Part shown: positions 19,559-28,624 of the stretch, in pieces | Layout: each line of letters opens with the position of its first letter | Position numbering within the stretch: position 1 is the first letter of the stretch | Assembly: GCA_021800275.1 (NCBI GenBank) | Contig: JAJYZB010000010.1 | Location: 1-64,000, forward strand | Direction of reading: 5' to 3' | DNA: 64,000 nucleotides | Source of the DNA: a bacterium | GTDB taxonomy: Bacteria > Vulcanimicrobiota > JABDET01 | Notes under the pieces: model-generated | Databases searched by the model: none | Seen by the model: only the letters and a program-made list of their open reading frames with translations | Told to the model about the DNA's origin: nothing | Position numbers and translations under genes: made by a program

Positions 19559-20352
19559 TGGAAACAAAAACTTGTTTTGTGGAGTATAAAGCTGAAAATG
19601 GAATTGCCACTCTAGAATTAAACAATCCTCCTGCCAATGCATATCATCATGAATTGATGAAAGAATTGGATGAAGCAATTTTAAAAGCCCGAATGGATGA
19701 AACGGTTCATGTTTTAGTTTTAACCGGCAAAGGCGATAAATGCTTCTGCGCAGGAGCAGACATCACTCTGCTTCAAGGCAAAAGCTCTTCTTATCGCTGC
19801 AATTTTGCTCTTCATGCCAATGAGACTTTGATGCGGTTAGAAAATACTCCAAAACTGGTGATTGCTGCGATCAATGGACACTGCCTTGGAGGAGGATTAG
19901 AAATGGCTCTTTCCTGCGATCTAAGAATCGCAAAAAAAGGAGGGGGGAAGATTGGTCTCCCTGAAATAGCCCTGGGAGTTCTGCCAGGAACAGGGGGAAC
20001 ACAAAGACTCCCTAGATTGATCGGAAAATCAAAAGCTCTTGAATTAATGATAAAAGGAGACAGCTTAAATATGGAAGAAGCCCATTCTCTCGGGATTGTC
20101 AATCATCTGTTTGAAGCTGAACAGTTCAGTCAGCAGGTGCTGGATTATGCCAAACAATTTCTCCCTCCTGCAAAAGCTTCTAAATCGGTTGGTCTCATTA
20201 AAAGGGCGGTTGTCAGTGGATTAGATGGCTCTCTTGGAGAAGGACTGGCATTAGAAAGAGAACTTCTGCAGCAACTGTTCGACAGTCAGGATGCGAAAGA
20301 GGGATTGTCTTCTTATCTTGAAAAGCGGAAGCCTAACTTCAGCGGCAGATAA
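19555..20352 (+). CDS. Enoyl-CoA hydratase (crotonase)
   Basis: 265 residues with both catalytic glutamates: Glu116 in LGGGLEMALSCDL and Glu137 in GLPEIALGVLPGTGG; the oxyanion-hole segment is FCAGADI. It should hydrate trans-2-enoyl-CoA to 3-hydroxyacyl-CoA. The reading frame begins in the stop of the preceding crotonase (ATGATG), preceded by AGAGGTGAAAAACG. The pairing of a complete hydratase with a one-glutamate paralogue resembles the hydratase/isomerase pairs of phenylacetate or unsaturated fatty-acid breakdown, but no acyl-CoA dehydrogenase, thiolase or ligase is nearby. A strong terminator follows. Confidence 0.9.
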   Translation: MMETKTCFVEYKAENGIATLELNNPPANAYHHELMKELDEAILKARMDETVHVLVLTGKGDKCFCAGADITLLQGKSSSYRCNFALHANETLMRLENTPKLVIAAINGHCLGGGLEMALSCDLRIAKKGGGKIGLPEIALGVLPGTGGTQRLPRLIGKSKALELMIKGDSLNMEEAHSLGIVNHLFEAEQFSQQVLDYAKQFLPPAKASKSVGLIKRAVVSGLDGSLGEGLALERELLQQLFDSQDAKEGLSSYLEKRKPNFSGR

Positions 20353-20363
20353 GCAGAGATCTG

Positions 20364-20407
20364 AAAATATAAAAGCGCAGGATTTTAAACCTGCGCTTTT
20401 ATATTTT
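20364..20407 (+). terminator. Bidirectional rho-independent terminator
   Basis: An 18-bp perfect stem (left arm 20364-20381, right arm 20390-20407) with loop ATTTTAAA; the core is GCGCAGG/CCTGCGC flanked by A- and T-rich arms, which gives U-tracts in both directions. It lies between the convergent ends of the crotonase gene and the tautomerase-like gene. Confidence 0.92.
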
Positions 20408-20443
20408 TAAAAAGTTTGCTTTTGAAGTATTTTTATCTAATTT

Positions 20444-20839
20444 TTATCGGGTTCCAGCCATCATTTCTGAAAGCATTCTTCCGCCCATTCCCAGATTTTC
20501 TTGGGGAAGTTCATGAATGTGAATTCCAAATTCTTGAACTGCGTATTGGGGAAGATTCAGGGTTTTTTCGATTTTAGTGGTTAATTTTTGGACTAACTCT
20601 TTTTTCATTTCCTTAGAGATAGGAGGGCAGAAAACAGTTAGATGGTATCCTTCTTGTCCATTTCTCTCTGTGAAGAATTTTCCTCCGAAATACAGATTCT
20701 CGGGTCTGTAATGCCTAAATTCGACTCCCATTTTATCTTTTGGATGATTCAAAGTGGTTGAAAGAACTTCTGTAATCCCTTCAGCAACCTTTCTTTTCTG
20801 CTCTTGATTCATTGTTGGACAGTAAAATTCACAGAACAT
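20444..20839 (-). CDS. Double tautomerase-like protein (two fused repeats, no N-terminal proline)
   Basis: 131 residues that fold visibly into two similar halves: CEFYCPTMNQEQKRKVAEGI ... RPENLYFGG and HLTVFCPPISKEMKKELVQK ... LPQENLGMGG. Each half shows the beta-alpha-beta pattern of the 4-oxalocrotonate tautomerase superfamily (hydrophobic strand, polar helix beginning near x-x-E-Q-K-x-x-L/V, then VEFRHY/IHIHEL strand). Members use Pro after Met1 as catalytic base; here residue 2 is Phe, so a normal tautomerase reaction is unlikely. AAGGAGG lies about 8 bases upstream of the ATG. Function unknown; could be a structural or redox (Cys3, Cys7) derivative. Confidence 0.6.
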   Translation of the reverse strand: MFCEFYCPTMNQEQKRKVAEGITEVLSTTLNHPKDKMGVEFRHYRPENLYFGGKFFTERNGQEGYHLTVFCPPISKEMKKELVQKLTTKIEKTLNLPQYAVQEFGIHIHELPQENLGMGGRMLSEMMAGTR

Positions 20840-20974
20840 GATATGTTCCTCCTTAAATTTTGGGTTATTTATATTTCTGAATCTATGGATCTTCCGGCCG
20901 GATGTCCTATTATACCCAGGTTACTCACTCCATAAACAAAATGGATCCAATGATCTTGTGAAGAACTCAAAACC

Positions 20975-22699
20975 ATGAATAATCCTCAAATTTCAAAAAT
21001 GTTTAGCGAAATTGCGGATATGCTTGAAATTTTAAATGAAAACCCTTTTCGCATTCGCTCTTATCGAAAAGCAGCCATGACCCTTGAAACACTCCCTCAT
21101 GAAATCAGAGATCTGGATGAATCAAAATGGACCGATATCCCTGGAATCGGAAAAGATTTAGAGGCAAAAATAAAAGAATATCTTTCAACTGGGAGGATGA
21201 AAGCTCATGAGGAATTAATGCAAAAAATTCCCCCTGAATTATTAGATATGATCCAGATTCCTGGATTAGGTCCAAAAACGGTAAAAAAATTGTGGGATGA
21301 ACTGGGCATTAAAACCACAGCTGAACTTGAAAAAGCTGGAAAAGAACATCTGATTCAAAACTTAAAAGGATTAGGGCAAAAAATCGAAGAAAAAATTTTA
21401 AAAGGGATTGAATTAAGAAGAAAATACAAAGAAAGACATGGATTAGGAAAAACTGTTCCGCTGGCGCATGAGCTAGTCGGTTTACTGCAGAAAAAAACAG
21501 ATGTGCTCAAAATTGATATCGCTGGAAGTTTGCGCCGAAGCAGAGAAACATCGGCTGACATCGATCTTCTAGCAGCCAGTAAAAACCCAGGAAAAGTGAT
21601 GGAGGAATTTGTGAACCTTCCTTTTGTCCAGGAAATCCTGGCGCATGGAGAAACAAAATCCAGTATTTTAACAAAACAAGGAATTCAGTGCGATTTAAGG
21701 GTGGTCGAAGAAGAATCTTATGGGGCTGCCCTCCATTATTTTACGGGTTCAAAAGAGCATAATATTCGAATCCGCCAATTAGCTCAAGATAGAGGATTAA
21801 AAGTTAATGAATATGGCGTTTTTAAAGGGGAAAAAAAAATTGCAGGCGGTGCAGAAGAAGAAATTTTCGCTGCGGTTGGACTGCCCTACATTCCCCCTGA
21901 ATTGAGAGAAGATAGAGGGGAGATTGAAGCAGGCCTCTCGGGAAATCTTCCCCATTTAATTGAACACTCTGATATTAGAGGGGACTGTCATATCCATACC
22001 CTTTGGAGCGATGGTTCCCAACCTCTTGAAGTCATGGTAGAAGCAGCCAGGAAAAGATATCAATATGCCGCTATTTCGGATCACTCTAAAATGATGGGAA
22101 TCACCGGGGGAATGGATGCAGAGACCCTTTTAAGACAAGTAAAAGAAATACGAAATCTGGCAAAAAAATATCCTGATTTCATGCTTTTATGCGGAATTGA
22201 AGTTGACATTAAAGCTGACGGAACCCTGGATATGCCGGATAAAGCTTTAAAAGAGTTAGATCTGGCTGTTGCCAGCGTTCATTTAAAATTTAATATGAGT
22301 GAAGAAGAAATGACCTCCCGAATCATAACAGCAATGGAAAATCCTTATGTCACGATTATTGGTCATCCAACCGGAAGATTGATTGGATACCGTGAACCTT
22401 ATCAGGTCAATATGGAAAAACTGTTAGATGCTGCTAAAAGAACCGGGACTTTTATGGAGTTAAATTCATTTTGGGATCGGTTAGATTTAAATGATGTGCA
22501 TTTAAGGATGGCTAAAGAAAAAGGAGTTAAAATCATGATTGACACGGATTCTCACAACACATCGCATTTTGAGATGTTAAAATATGGAGTGTCAACAGCT
22601 CGCAGAGGATGGATTGAAGCCAGGGACGTTGTGAATACGCTTCTTCCTGAAAAATTTTTAAAAGCCATCAAAGCTAAGAGAGAGCTGAGAAAAGCTTAA
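20975..22699 (+). CDS. polX: DNA polymerase X family protein with PHP domain
   Basis: 574 residues in the bacterial PolX order: helical 8-kDa-like domain, HhH segments (TDIPGIGKDLEAKI, IPGLGPKTVKKLWDEL), nucleotidyltransferase core with GSLRRSRETSADIDLL and the third carboxylate in QCDLRVV, then the C-terminal PHP domain (GDCHIHTLWSDG, ISDHSKMMG, GIEVDI, VASVH, GHPTGRLIG, DTDSHN). The polymerase part fills short gaps; the PHP part has metal-dependent 3'-5' exonuclease or AP-endonuclease activity, so the enzyme acts in base excision repair. Metal ligands appear intact in both. The gene is divergently placed from the tautomerase and stands alone. Confidence 0.96.
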   Translation: MNNPQISKMFSEIADMLEILNENPFRIRSYRKAAMTLETLPHEIRDLDESKWTDIPGIGKDLEAKIKEYLSTGRMKAHEELMQKIPPELLDMIQIPGLGPKTVKKLWDELGIKTTAELEKAGKEHLIQNLKGLGQKIEEKILKGIELRRKYKERHGLGKTVPLAHELVGLLQKKTDVLKIDIAGSLRRSRETSADIDLLAASKNPGKVMEEFVNLPFVQEILAHGETKSSILTKQGIQCDLRVVEEESYGAALHYFTGSKEHNIRIRQLAQDRGLKVNEYGVFKGEKKIAGGAEEEIFAAVGLPYIPPELREDRGEIEAGLSGNLPHLIEHSDIRGDCHIHTLWSDGSQPLEVMVEAARKRYQYAAISDHSKMMGITGGMDAETLLRQVKEIRNLAKKYPDFMLLCGIEVDIKADGTLDMPDKALKELDLAVASVHLKFNMSEEEMTSRIITAMENPYVTIIGHPTGRLIGYREPYQVNMEKLLDAAKRTGTFMELNSFWDRLDLNDVHLRMAKEKGVKIMIDTDSHNTSHFEMLKYGVSTARRGWIEARDVVNTLLPEKFLKAIKAKRELRKA

Positions 22700-22765
22700 T
22701 TCAAATCCTTTAAAAATTTTAAAGCACAATTTTTTGTCTCTGCCGAATTTTTAACATTTTTTTTA

Positions 22766-22794
22766 TTTACTTTAAACCTCAAAAAAGGGACAAT
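22766..22794 (+). promoter_or_regulatory. Predicted sigma-70-type promoter of the 393-residue orphan
   Basis: -35 TTTACT (22766-22771), 17-base spacer, -10 GACAAT (22789-22794). The 18 bases directly upstream of the -35 are almost pure T/A and align with the block found before three other orphan genes at 31.9, 32.8 and 53.8 kb. Confidence 0.55.
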
Positions 22795-22843
22795 AAACCT
22801 ATAAATAAGCGCAAACCACTAGAAACAGGAGGCTTAAAAAGTT

Positions 22844-24025
22844 ATGGTTGTAAATTCAATGCGAAATCTAATGAACAGACTTCACAAAGTTGGCTCCACC
22901 AGCCCAAGTCATTACAATGCATTAGAAGAAGCTTTAAAAACCGATCCGGAATACAAGGACATTTCTCCTGAGGACGTCTCCAAATACTTAAATTATCTTT
23001 TTGTGGAAGAAACTAAAAAAGGTTTCCCATGGTATGCTTATCGCCCTCCTGAAAATGGAGCGAAAAGGGCAGCCATATCCCCTTTCGAAGTTTTTCAAAG
23101 GATGGAATCAGGAAAGCCAATTACCCTTATCAGAAAACAGAAAGTAGCGTTTGCCATGGGAGATTTAATTTTAAGTGCAGCAGCCATGGGACCTAAAGTA
23201 GCTGGTCTGGGAGCTAGTGGAGCTCTAGGTAATGTGGCTGCTCAATCGATCAGTGGGGGCTGGCAGCCTAAAATGATGGATCGCGAAAAAACCACCGCTC
23301 CCGAAATTTATATTCCAAATAAAGCTTATTTAAAACTCCTCTATCAAATTCATACGGGGACTCTTTCAAAAAAAGATTCAAGTGAGATTGCAAATAGCGG
23401 AAAAGATCTGTCTGTTTTTATCCGAAAAGGAAAGTCTTCTATCTATTTCTGGGAATATCATATCCCGGAAAGGAAGTGGAAAGACAAACTCGGATCCGCA
23501 TTCAAAGCTTTTGACCACGATGCAGCTCATTCAGCCATGGTAGGAATAGGAATAGGAGCCTTAGGAGGATTATTAGGAGGAGTTCTCGGACCTGGAATAA
23601 TTGGAATATTAGGCGGGTATGCCCTGGCAACAGCTTGTGGAGCAGGCGTAGGCGCTCTCATTGGCGGCTTAAGAAGCGCTATCAGGACGTGGGATCGAAA
23701 AAACGGAAAACAAATCCATGAATTAGACGCCCTGGATAGAATTATAAGTAATCAACCTGTCAATTTTCAAGAAGACGAATTTAAATCTTACAACATCCCT
23801 CTGGTAGGAACTTATGCTTCTAACAAACTTCATTCACAGCCAAACCGAGTCACAAACGAAAAAGAACTTTCGATTCTGGCTGCAACTATGAGCGATTTAG
23901 AACATCCAAATCCCACCGCAAAGGGTGGGGATTCAGAAGCTCCTGCTGATGATTCCAATGGGGACGTGGATCCAGTCTTAGATCCTGGCAATCCGCCGCA
24001 GTCAGGGGATCCCTGGATGAATTGA
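22844..24025 (+). CDS. Orphan protein with central glycine-zipper membrane segment
   Basis: 393 residues; not recognised. Residues 1-110 are soluble, helical and mixed-charge; about 110-150 contain an Ala/Gly-rich stretch (LILSAAAMGPKVAGLGAS); about 225-280 is a long Gly-rich hydrophobic region with GxxxG repeats every 3-4 residues, typical of glycine-zipper membrane or amyloid-forming segments; the last 45 residues are acidic and Pro/Gly/Asp-rich and look disordered. No signal peptide. The ribosome site is good (AGGAGG, 22827-22832, then TTAAAAAGTT). It has its own promoter of a layout shared with other orphans here. Possibilities include a pore-forming or effector-like protein, but this is speculation. 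Confidence 0.75.
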   Translation: MVVNSMRNLMNRLHKVGSTSPSHYNALEEALKTDPEYKDISPEDVSKYLNYLFVEETKKGFPWYAYRPPENGAKRAAISPFEVFQRMESGKPITLIRKQKVAFAMGDLILSAAAMGPKVAGLGASGALGNVAAQSISGGWQPKMMDREKTTAPEIYIPNKAYLKLLYQIHTGTLSKKDSSEIANSGKDLSVFIRKGKSSIYFWEYHIPERKWKDKLGSAFKAFDHDAAHSAMVGIGIGALGGLLGGVLGPGIIGILGGYALATACGAGVGALIGGLRSAIRTWDRKNGKQIHELDALDRIISNQPVNFQEDEFKSYNIPLVGTYASNKLHSQPNRVTNEKELSILAATMSDLEHPNPTAKGGDSEAPADDSNGDVDPVLDPGNPPQSGDPWMN

Positions 24026-24046
24026 CAACTGATAGACAACATATGA

Positions 24047-25189
24047 CTAATTTGAAAATGTTATCACCCTTTTCATTCCCGAAATGGGTCCTAAAAGCAG
24101 ATCTTGATAGTTCGTAATAGGGTAACGCCCGGTAATCACTTGACGAATCTGAGCTGGCCATCTCTTGGCAAACTTTCCTAAATCTAAAATTGCGGCTTCA
24201 AAAGCATCTTTTCCCGCGTTGACAGTGCCATAAACCAGTTGATTTTTTAAAACTAAGTTTCTCATAATCAAGTCAGCGTCAATCTGAATCGGACCTTTTC
24301 TTCCAGGGACTCCTGTAAAAATAAAAACTCCATTTATTCCTAAAACTTCCATGGCTTGGAATGAAATCGTGGCTGCTCCAGTGGCTTCATAGATCAAATC
24401 AATGTTGCCAATCTGTTCTGGCAATTTTTGAATAGCAATATCTCGGGAAGAAAGATATTTTCCCCCAATGGATTCCACAAACTTCGCTTTCACGCTTTCT
24501 TTTGGATCCCTGGAATAAACCCATGTATCAAATCCTCTGACCAGAAGAGCCATAGTTCCAAGAAGCCCTACAGGACCAGCTCCAAGAACAACCGCTTTCT
24601 GTTTATGAGCATACTTTTCTTCTGCTCCAGGAACATCTAACCACGGGAGTCTTTTCTCTATATCCCAAACCTGAATTAGTCCCTTTTCAGCAATAGTCAG
24701 AGGCTCCACCAAAACCGCTAAATCTTTAATCTCAGGAGGGACAAAATTCATGTATTTTTCCTCATCTACAATGAACTCAGTCATAAATCCATGCAAAAGT
24801 TTGATTCCTCTTTCTGAAAAGTCCCCTGTTAAACAAAAATCCTGCCTTCCACTTCTGCAGGCAGGGCATTCAGGATGCCAGCAGGGGCGTCTAACCATTG
24901 GAACCACAAAATCTCCTGTCTTTATTTTGCTGACCTGGGAGCCAACTTCAACAACCTGTCCAATAGTTTCATGGCCTATCACAAGGTAAGGAGAACCTTT
25001 GGGCGGGGTTCCATATTCCAACCTGGCAATCTCTCTGTCCGTTCCACAAATTCCAACTTCCTGAATTTTTATTTTTATTTCTGTGCCAGACAGAAGTTTT
25101 GGTTCGGGGTGTTCAATAATTGAAATTTTTTTCTCTTGAGGGAAAACAGCAATAGCTTTCATAACTAGATTATTCTTCAGTTTTTCCAT
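24047..25189 (-). CDS. Zinc-dependent medium-chain dehydrogenase, glucose 1-dehydrogenase-like
   Basis: 380 residues. The catalytic zinc region reads EVGICGTDREIARLEYG and YLVIGHETIGQVVEVG; the structural zinc loop is CWHPECPACRSGRQDFC. The Rossmann domain has VLGAGPVGLLGTMAL. The C-G-T-D-R-E, G-x-P-P-x-G and R-R-P-C segments are typical of the archaeal-type glucose/galactose dehydrogenase branch, which oxidises aldoses with NAD(P)+ and feeds non-phosphorylating Entner-Doudoroff routes. Substrate is inferred. An ATG nine codons later (MKAIAVFPQ) is the family-typical start, at 25162; the first ATG has AAGGGA close upstream, so both are possible. It ends 21 bases from the convergent orphan gene. 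Confidence 0.87.
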   Translation of the reverse strand: MEKLKNNLVMKAIAVFPQEKKISIIEHPEPKLLSGTEIKIKIQEVGICGTDREIARLEYGTPPKGSPYLVIGHETIGQVVEVGSQVSKIKTGDFVVPMVRRPCWHPECPACRSGRQDFCLTGDFSERGIKLLHGFMTEFIVDEEKYMNFVPPEIKDLAVLVEPLTIAEKGLIQVWDIEKRLPWLDVPGAEEKYAHKQKAVVLGAGPVGLLGTMALLVRGFDTWVYSRDPKESVKAKFVESIGGKYLSSRDIAIQKLPEQIGNIDLIYEATGAATISFQAMEVLGINGVFIFTGVPGRKGPIQIDADLIMRNLVLKNQLVYGTVNAGKDAFEAAILDLGKFAKRWPAQIRQVITGRYPITNYQDLLLGPISGMKRVITFSN

Positions 25190-26708
25190 TTCCCTTTCTT
25201 TAAATCTTTAATTCTGCGTGCAGAATAGTTTTGCAAATGCTCTGAAAGGGATTTTAATTATACTCTTTAATTTAATATTTAATTTCGAGTTCTGTACGGC
25301 ACAAGCAAGGTGAAAAAAATGCGTCAACTTCAATATGAGCTTTATAATTACTCTCCATAAGGCGAATCATATTCCTCAATGTTTAACCGCAAATACACAA
25401 AAATCAATTTAAAATACGCATGGTTTGCCCTTGCCATTCTCAGCAGTCTAAACTTGCTTAATTATGCGGATAGAAATGTTTTCAATGCATTAATGCAGCC
25501 GATTAAGATTAATTTTGGATTTACTGATTTTCAACTAGGACTTTTAGCTTCTGCTTTTCTTTTTGTTTATGCAATTGCCGCTTATCCATTAGCCCGAATT
25601 GCTGATAGAGGGCTTCGAAAATGGGTTCTGGTAACAGGAGTTTTTATCTGGTCATTTTCCACTTTTCTAACAGGGACAGCCTCTTCTTTTTCACAACTTT
25701 TCATTTATCGAAGTGTCCTGGGAATTGGAGAAGCCTCTTATGCCACAACCCTTGCCCCTCTTTTAAGCGATTATTTTCCTCTTTCTCTGCGTTCAACAGC
25801 CCTTGGAATTGCGAATGCCCCTTTAGGGATAGGGACAGGGCTTGGATATTATATCGCAGGTATCAGTCATCATGTTTTTGGCGGCTGGAGAAAAGCTTTT
25901 TACATCGTGGGAGTCCCTGGAGTTATCCTTGGATTTATCACATTGTTTTTAAGAGAACCTGTTATGGGATTAGGAGATCAAACCAGCAAACAGGAAAATA
26001 ATGCTCAGGAGAAAGATCTTCAGTGGCAAAACGATCCTGGACAAATTAAACTGAAGGAAACTGGCGCTTTAGAAAATCAAAATGATATAGAAGTCATATC
26101 TCAACAGAATATATTTGTGAAACTAGGGATTCTATTCCAAACAAAAACCTTGCTCTGGCTTTTTGTTTCTTCGATATTTTTAACTTTTTCATTAGGAGGA
26201 ATGCTGGTTTGGCTGACTCCATTTCTTCAAAGATACTTTGGATTTTCAAATTCCAGCGCTGCCATTGATGCTGCAACAGCAGCTGGAATTGGTTCATTAA
26301 TAGGGGTTTTTCTGGGAGGAATCAGCGCAGACTGGTGGAGTAAAGTTTCTGAGAATGCCCCTATCTGGGTTGTGATCATTGGATTTTTTTTAAGCGCCTT
26401 TTTCGCTTATGGCGCTGTTATTTCCAAAACAAAACATGAGGTTTTATGGTGTATTGGAGGGGTCGCTTTTTTTCAAATGGCAACCAATGGGCCGATTCTG
26501 GCCGCCATGATGAATGTGACTCCCCCTAATTTAAGAGCCACATGCAACGCCATTTATTTATTTCTAATTCATTTTTTAGGAGACGCTTTCAGTCCAACAG
26601 TCATTGGGTATATTTCAACACATTACCACGATTTGAGATTAGCTCTTTATTTTATGCCGTTTCTAACTTTTATTTCAGCTTTACTAGCAGGAGGAGCGCT
26701 CTTAACTT

Positions 26709-28083
<1,375 letters not shown>

Positions 28084-28568
28084 TCTCATAAAAGAAATTG
28101 CGGGTTTTAAAAAAAAATCCTCCCCATCTTGCCGCAGAACTGCCCCCTCTATGCCAGAATAATCCTCGTGGACGCTGTTAATCTGCAGAATTCCCTCTAA
28201 TAATTCTGGCTGCTTTTATCTGTTCAACCATCCGCCTGACTAAACTTCTCAAGACCCAATGGTAAGAGTTCCACTGCGCTTGAAATGGAACTTTAGAATA
28301 AAAAGGATAAGCCCTCACAATATATAAAGAAAAAAAAGAGAGAAAAAAATTTGCGAAAAATGGACATTTCCCACTTCCCCTTAATTTTCTCTCACATAAA
28401 TAAAAATTCCTGGAAACTCATAATATCAATTCCAAAGGAAAACCCGAAAACAAATTCACAATAAACCCACAGTTTATTCACAAGGATTTCTGCCCTGCCC
28501 GGATAAATTTTTATACAAAAGGAGCTTAGATTAAAAAATACAAAGTACTCTTAAAAAAACAAAAAACA
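28084..28568. other. Long intergenic region upstream of nrdJ
   Basis: About 485 bases, AT-rich, with no credible ORF. No adenosylcobalamin-riboswitch core is evident, although the downstream enzyme is B12-dependent. CACAATATATAAAG at 28316-28329 resembles half of an NrdR box, and TCATAATATCA near 28419 could be a second, but their spacing (about 100 bases) is far from the usual. The nrdJ promoter and possibly tRNA-Pro promoter elements must lie here. Confidence 0.35.
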
Positions 28569-28614
28569 CCTTTACAGGGAGGAAGATGGCAAGGATAAAT
28601 AAAGCCTGTAAAGG
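28569..28614 (+). promoter_or_regulatory. Hairpin pairing the ribosome sites of a leader ORF and of nrdJ
   Basis: Perfect 10-bp inverted repeat CCTTTACAGG (28569-28578) / CCTGTAAAGG (28605-28614) with a 26-base loop. The left arm contains the first bases of the leader Shine-Dalgarno AGGGAGG (28576-28582); the right arm contains most of the nrdJ Shine-Dalgarno AAAGGAGG (28610-28617). In the RNA the stem would occlude both. Confidence 0.55.
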
Positions 28615-28624
28615 AGGAATTTAA
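28586..28624 (+). CDS. Candidate 12-codon leader ORF of nrdJ
   Basis: ATG at 28586 preceded by AGGGAGG (spacing only 3 bases), encoding MARINKACKGGI and ending TAA at 28622-28624, so that the stop shares its last base with the nrdJ ATG (TAATG). The frame spans the loop and right arm of the inverted repeat, so a ribosome translating it would open the stem. It is too short to judge by codon use and could be chance. If translated, it would couple nrdJ initiation to leader translation. Confidence 0.3.
   Translation: MARINKACKGGI

Noticed and set aside
28316-28430. NrdR boxes upstream of nrdJ
   Set aside because: Only half-matches, and their spacing of about 100 bases is far from the normal arrangement of paired boxes.
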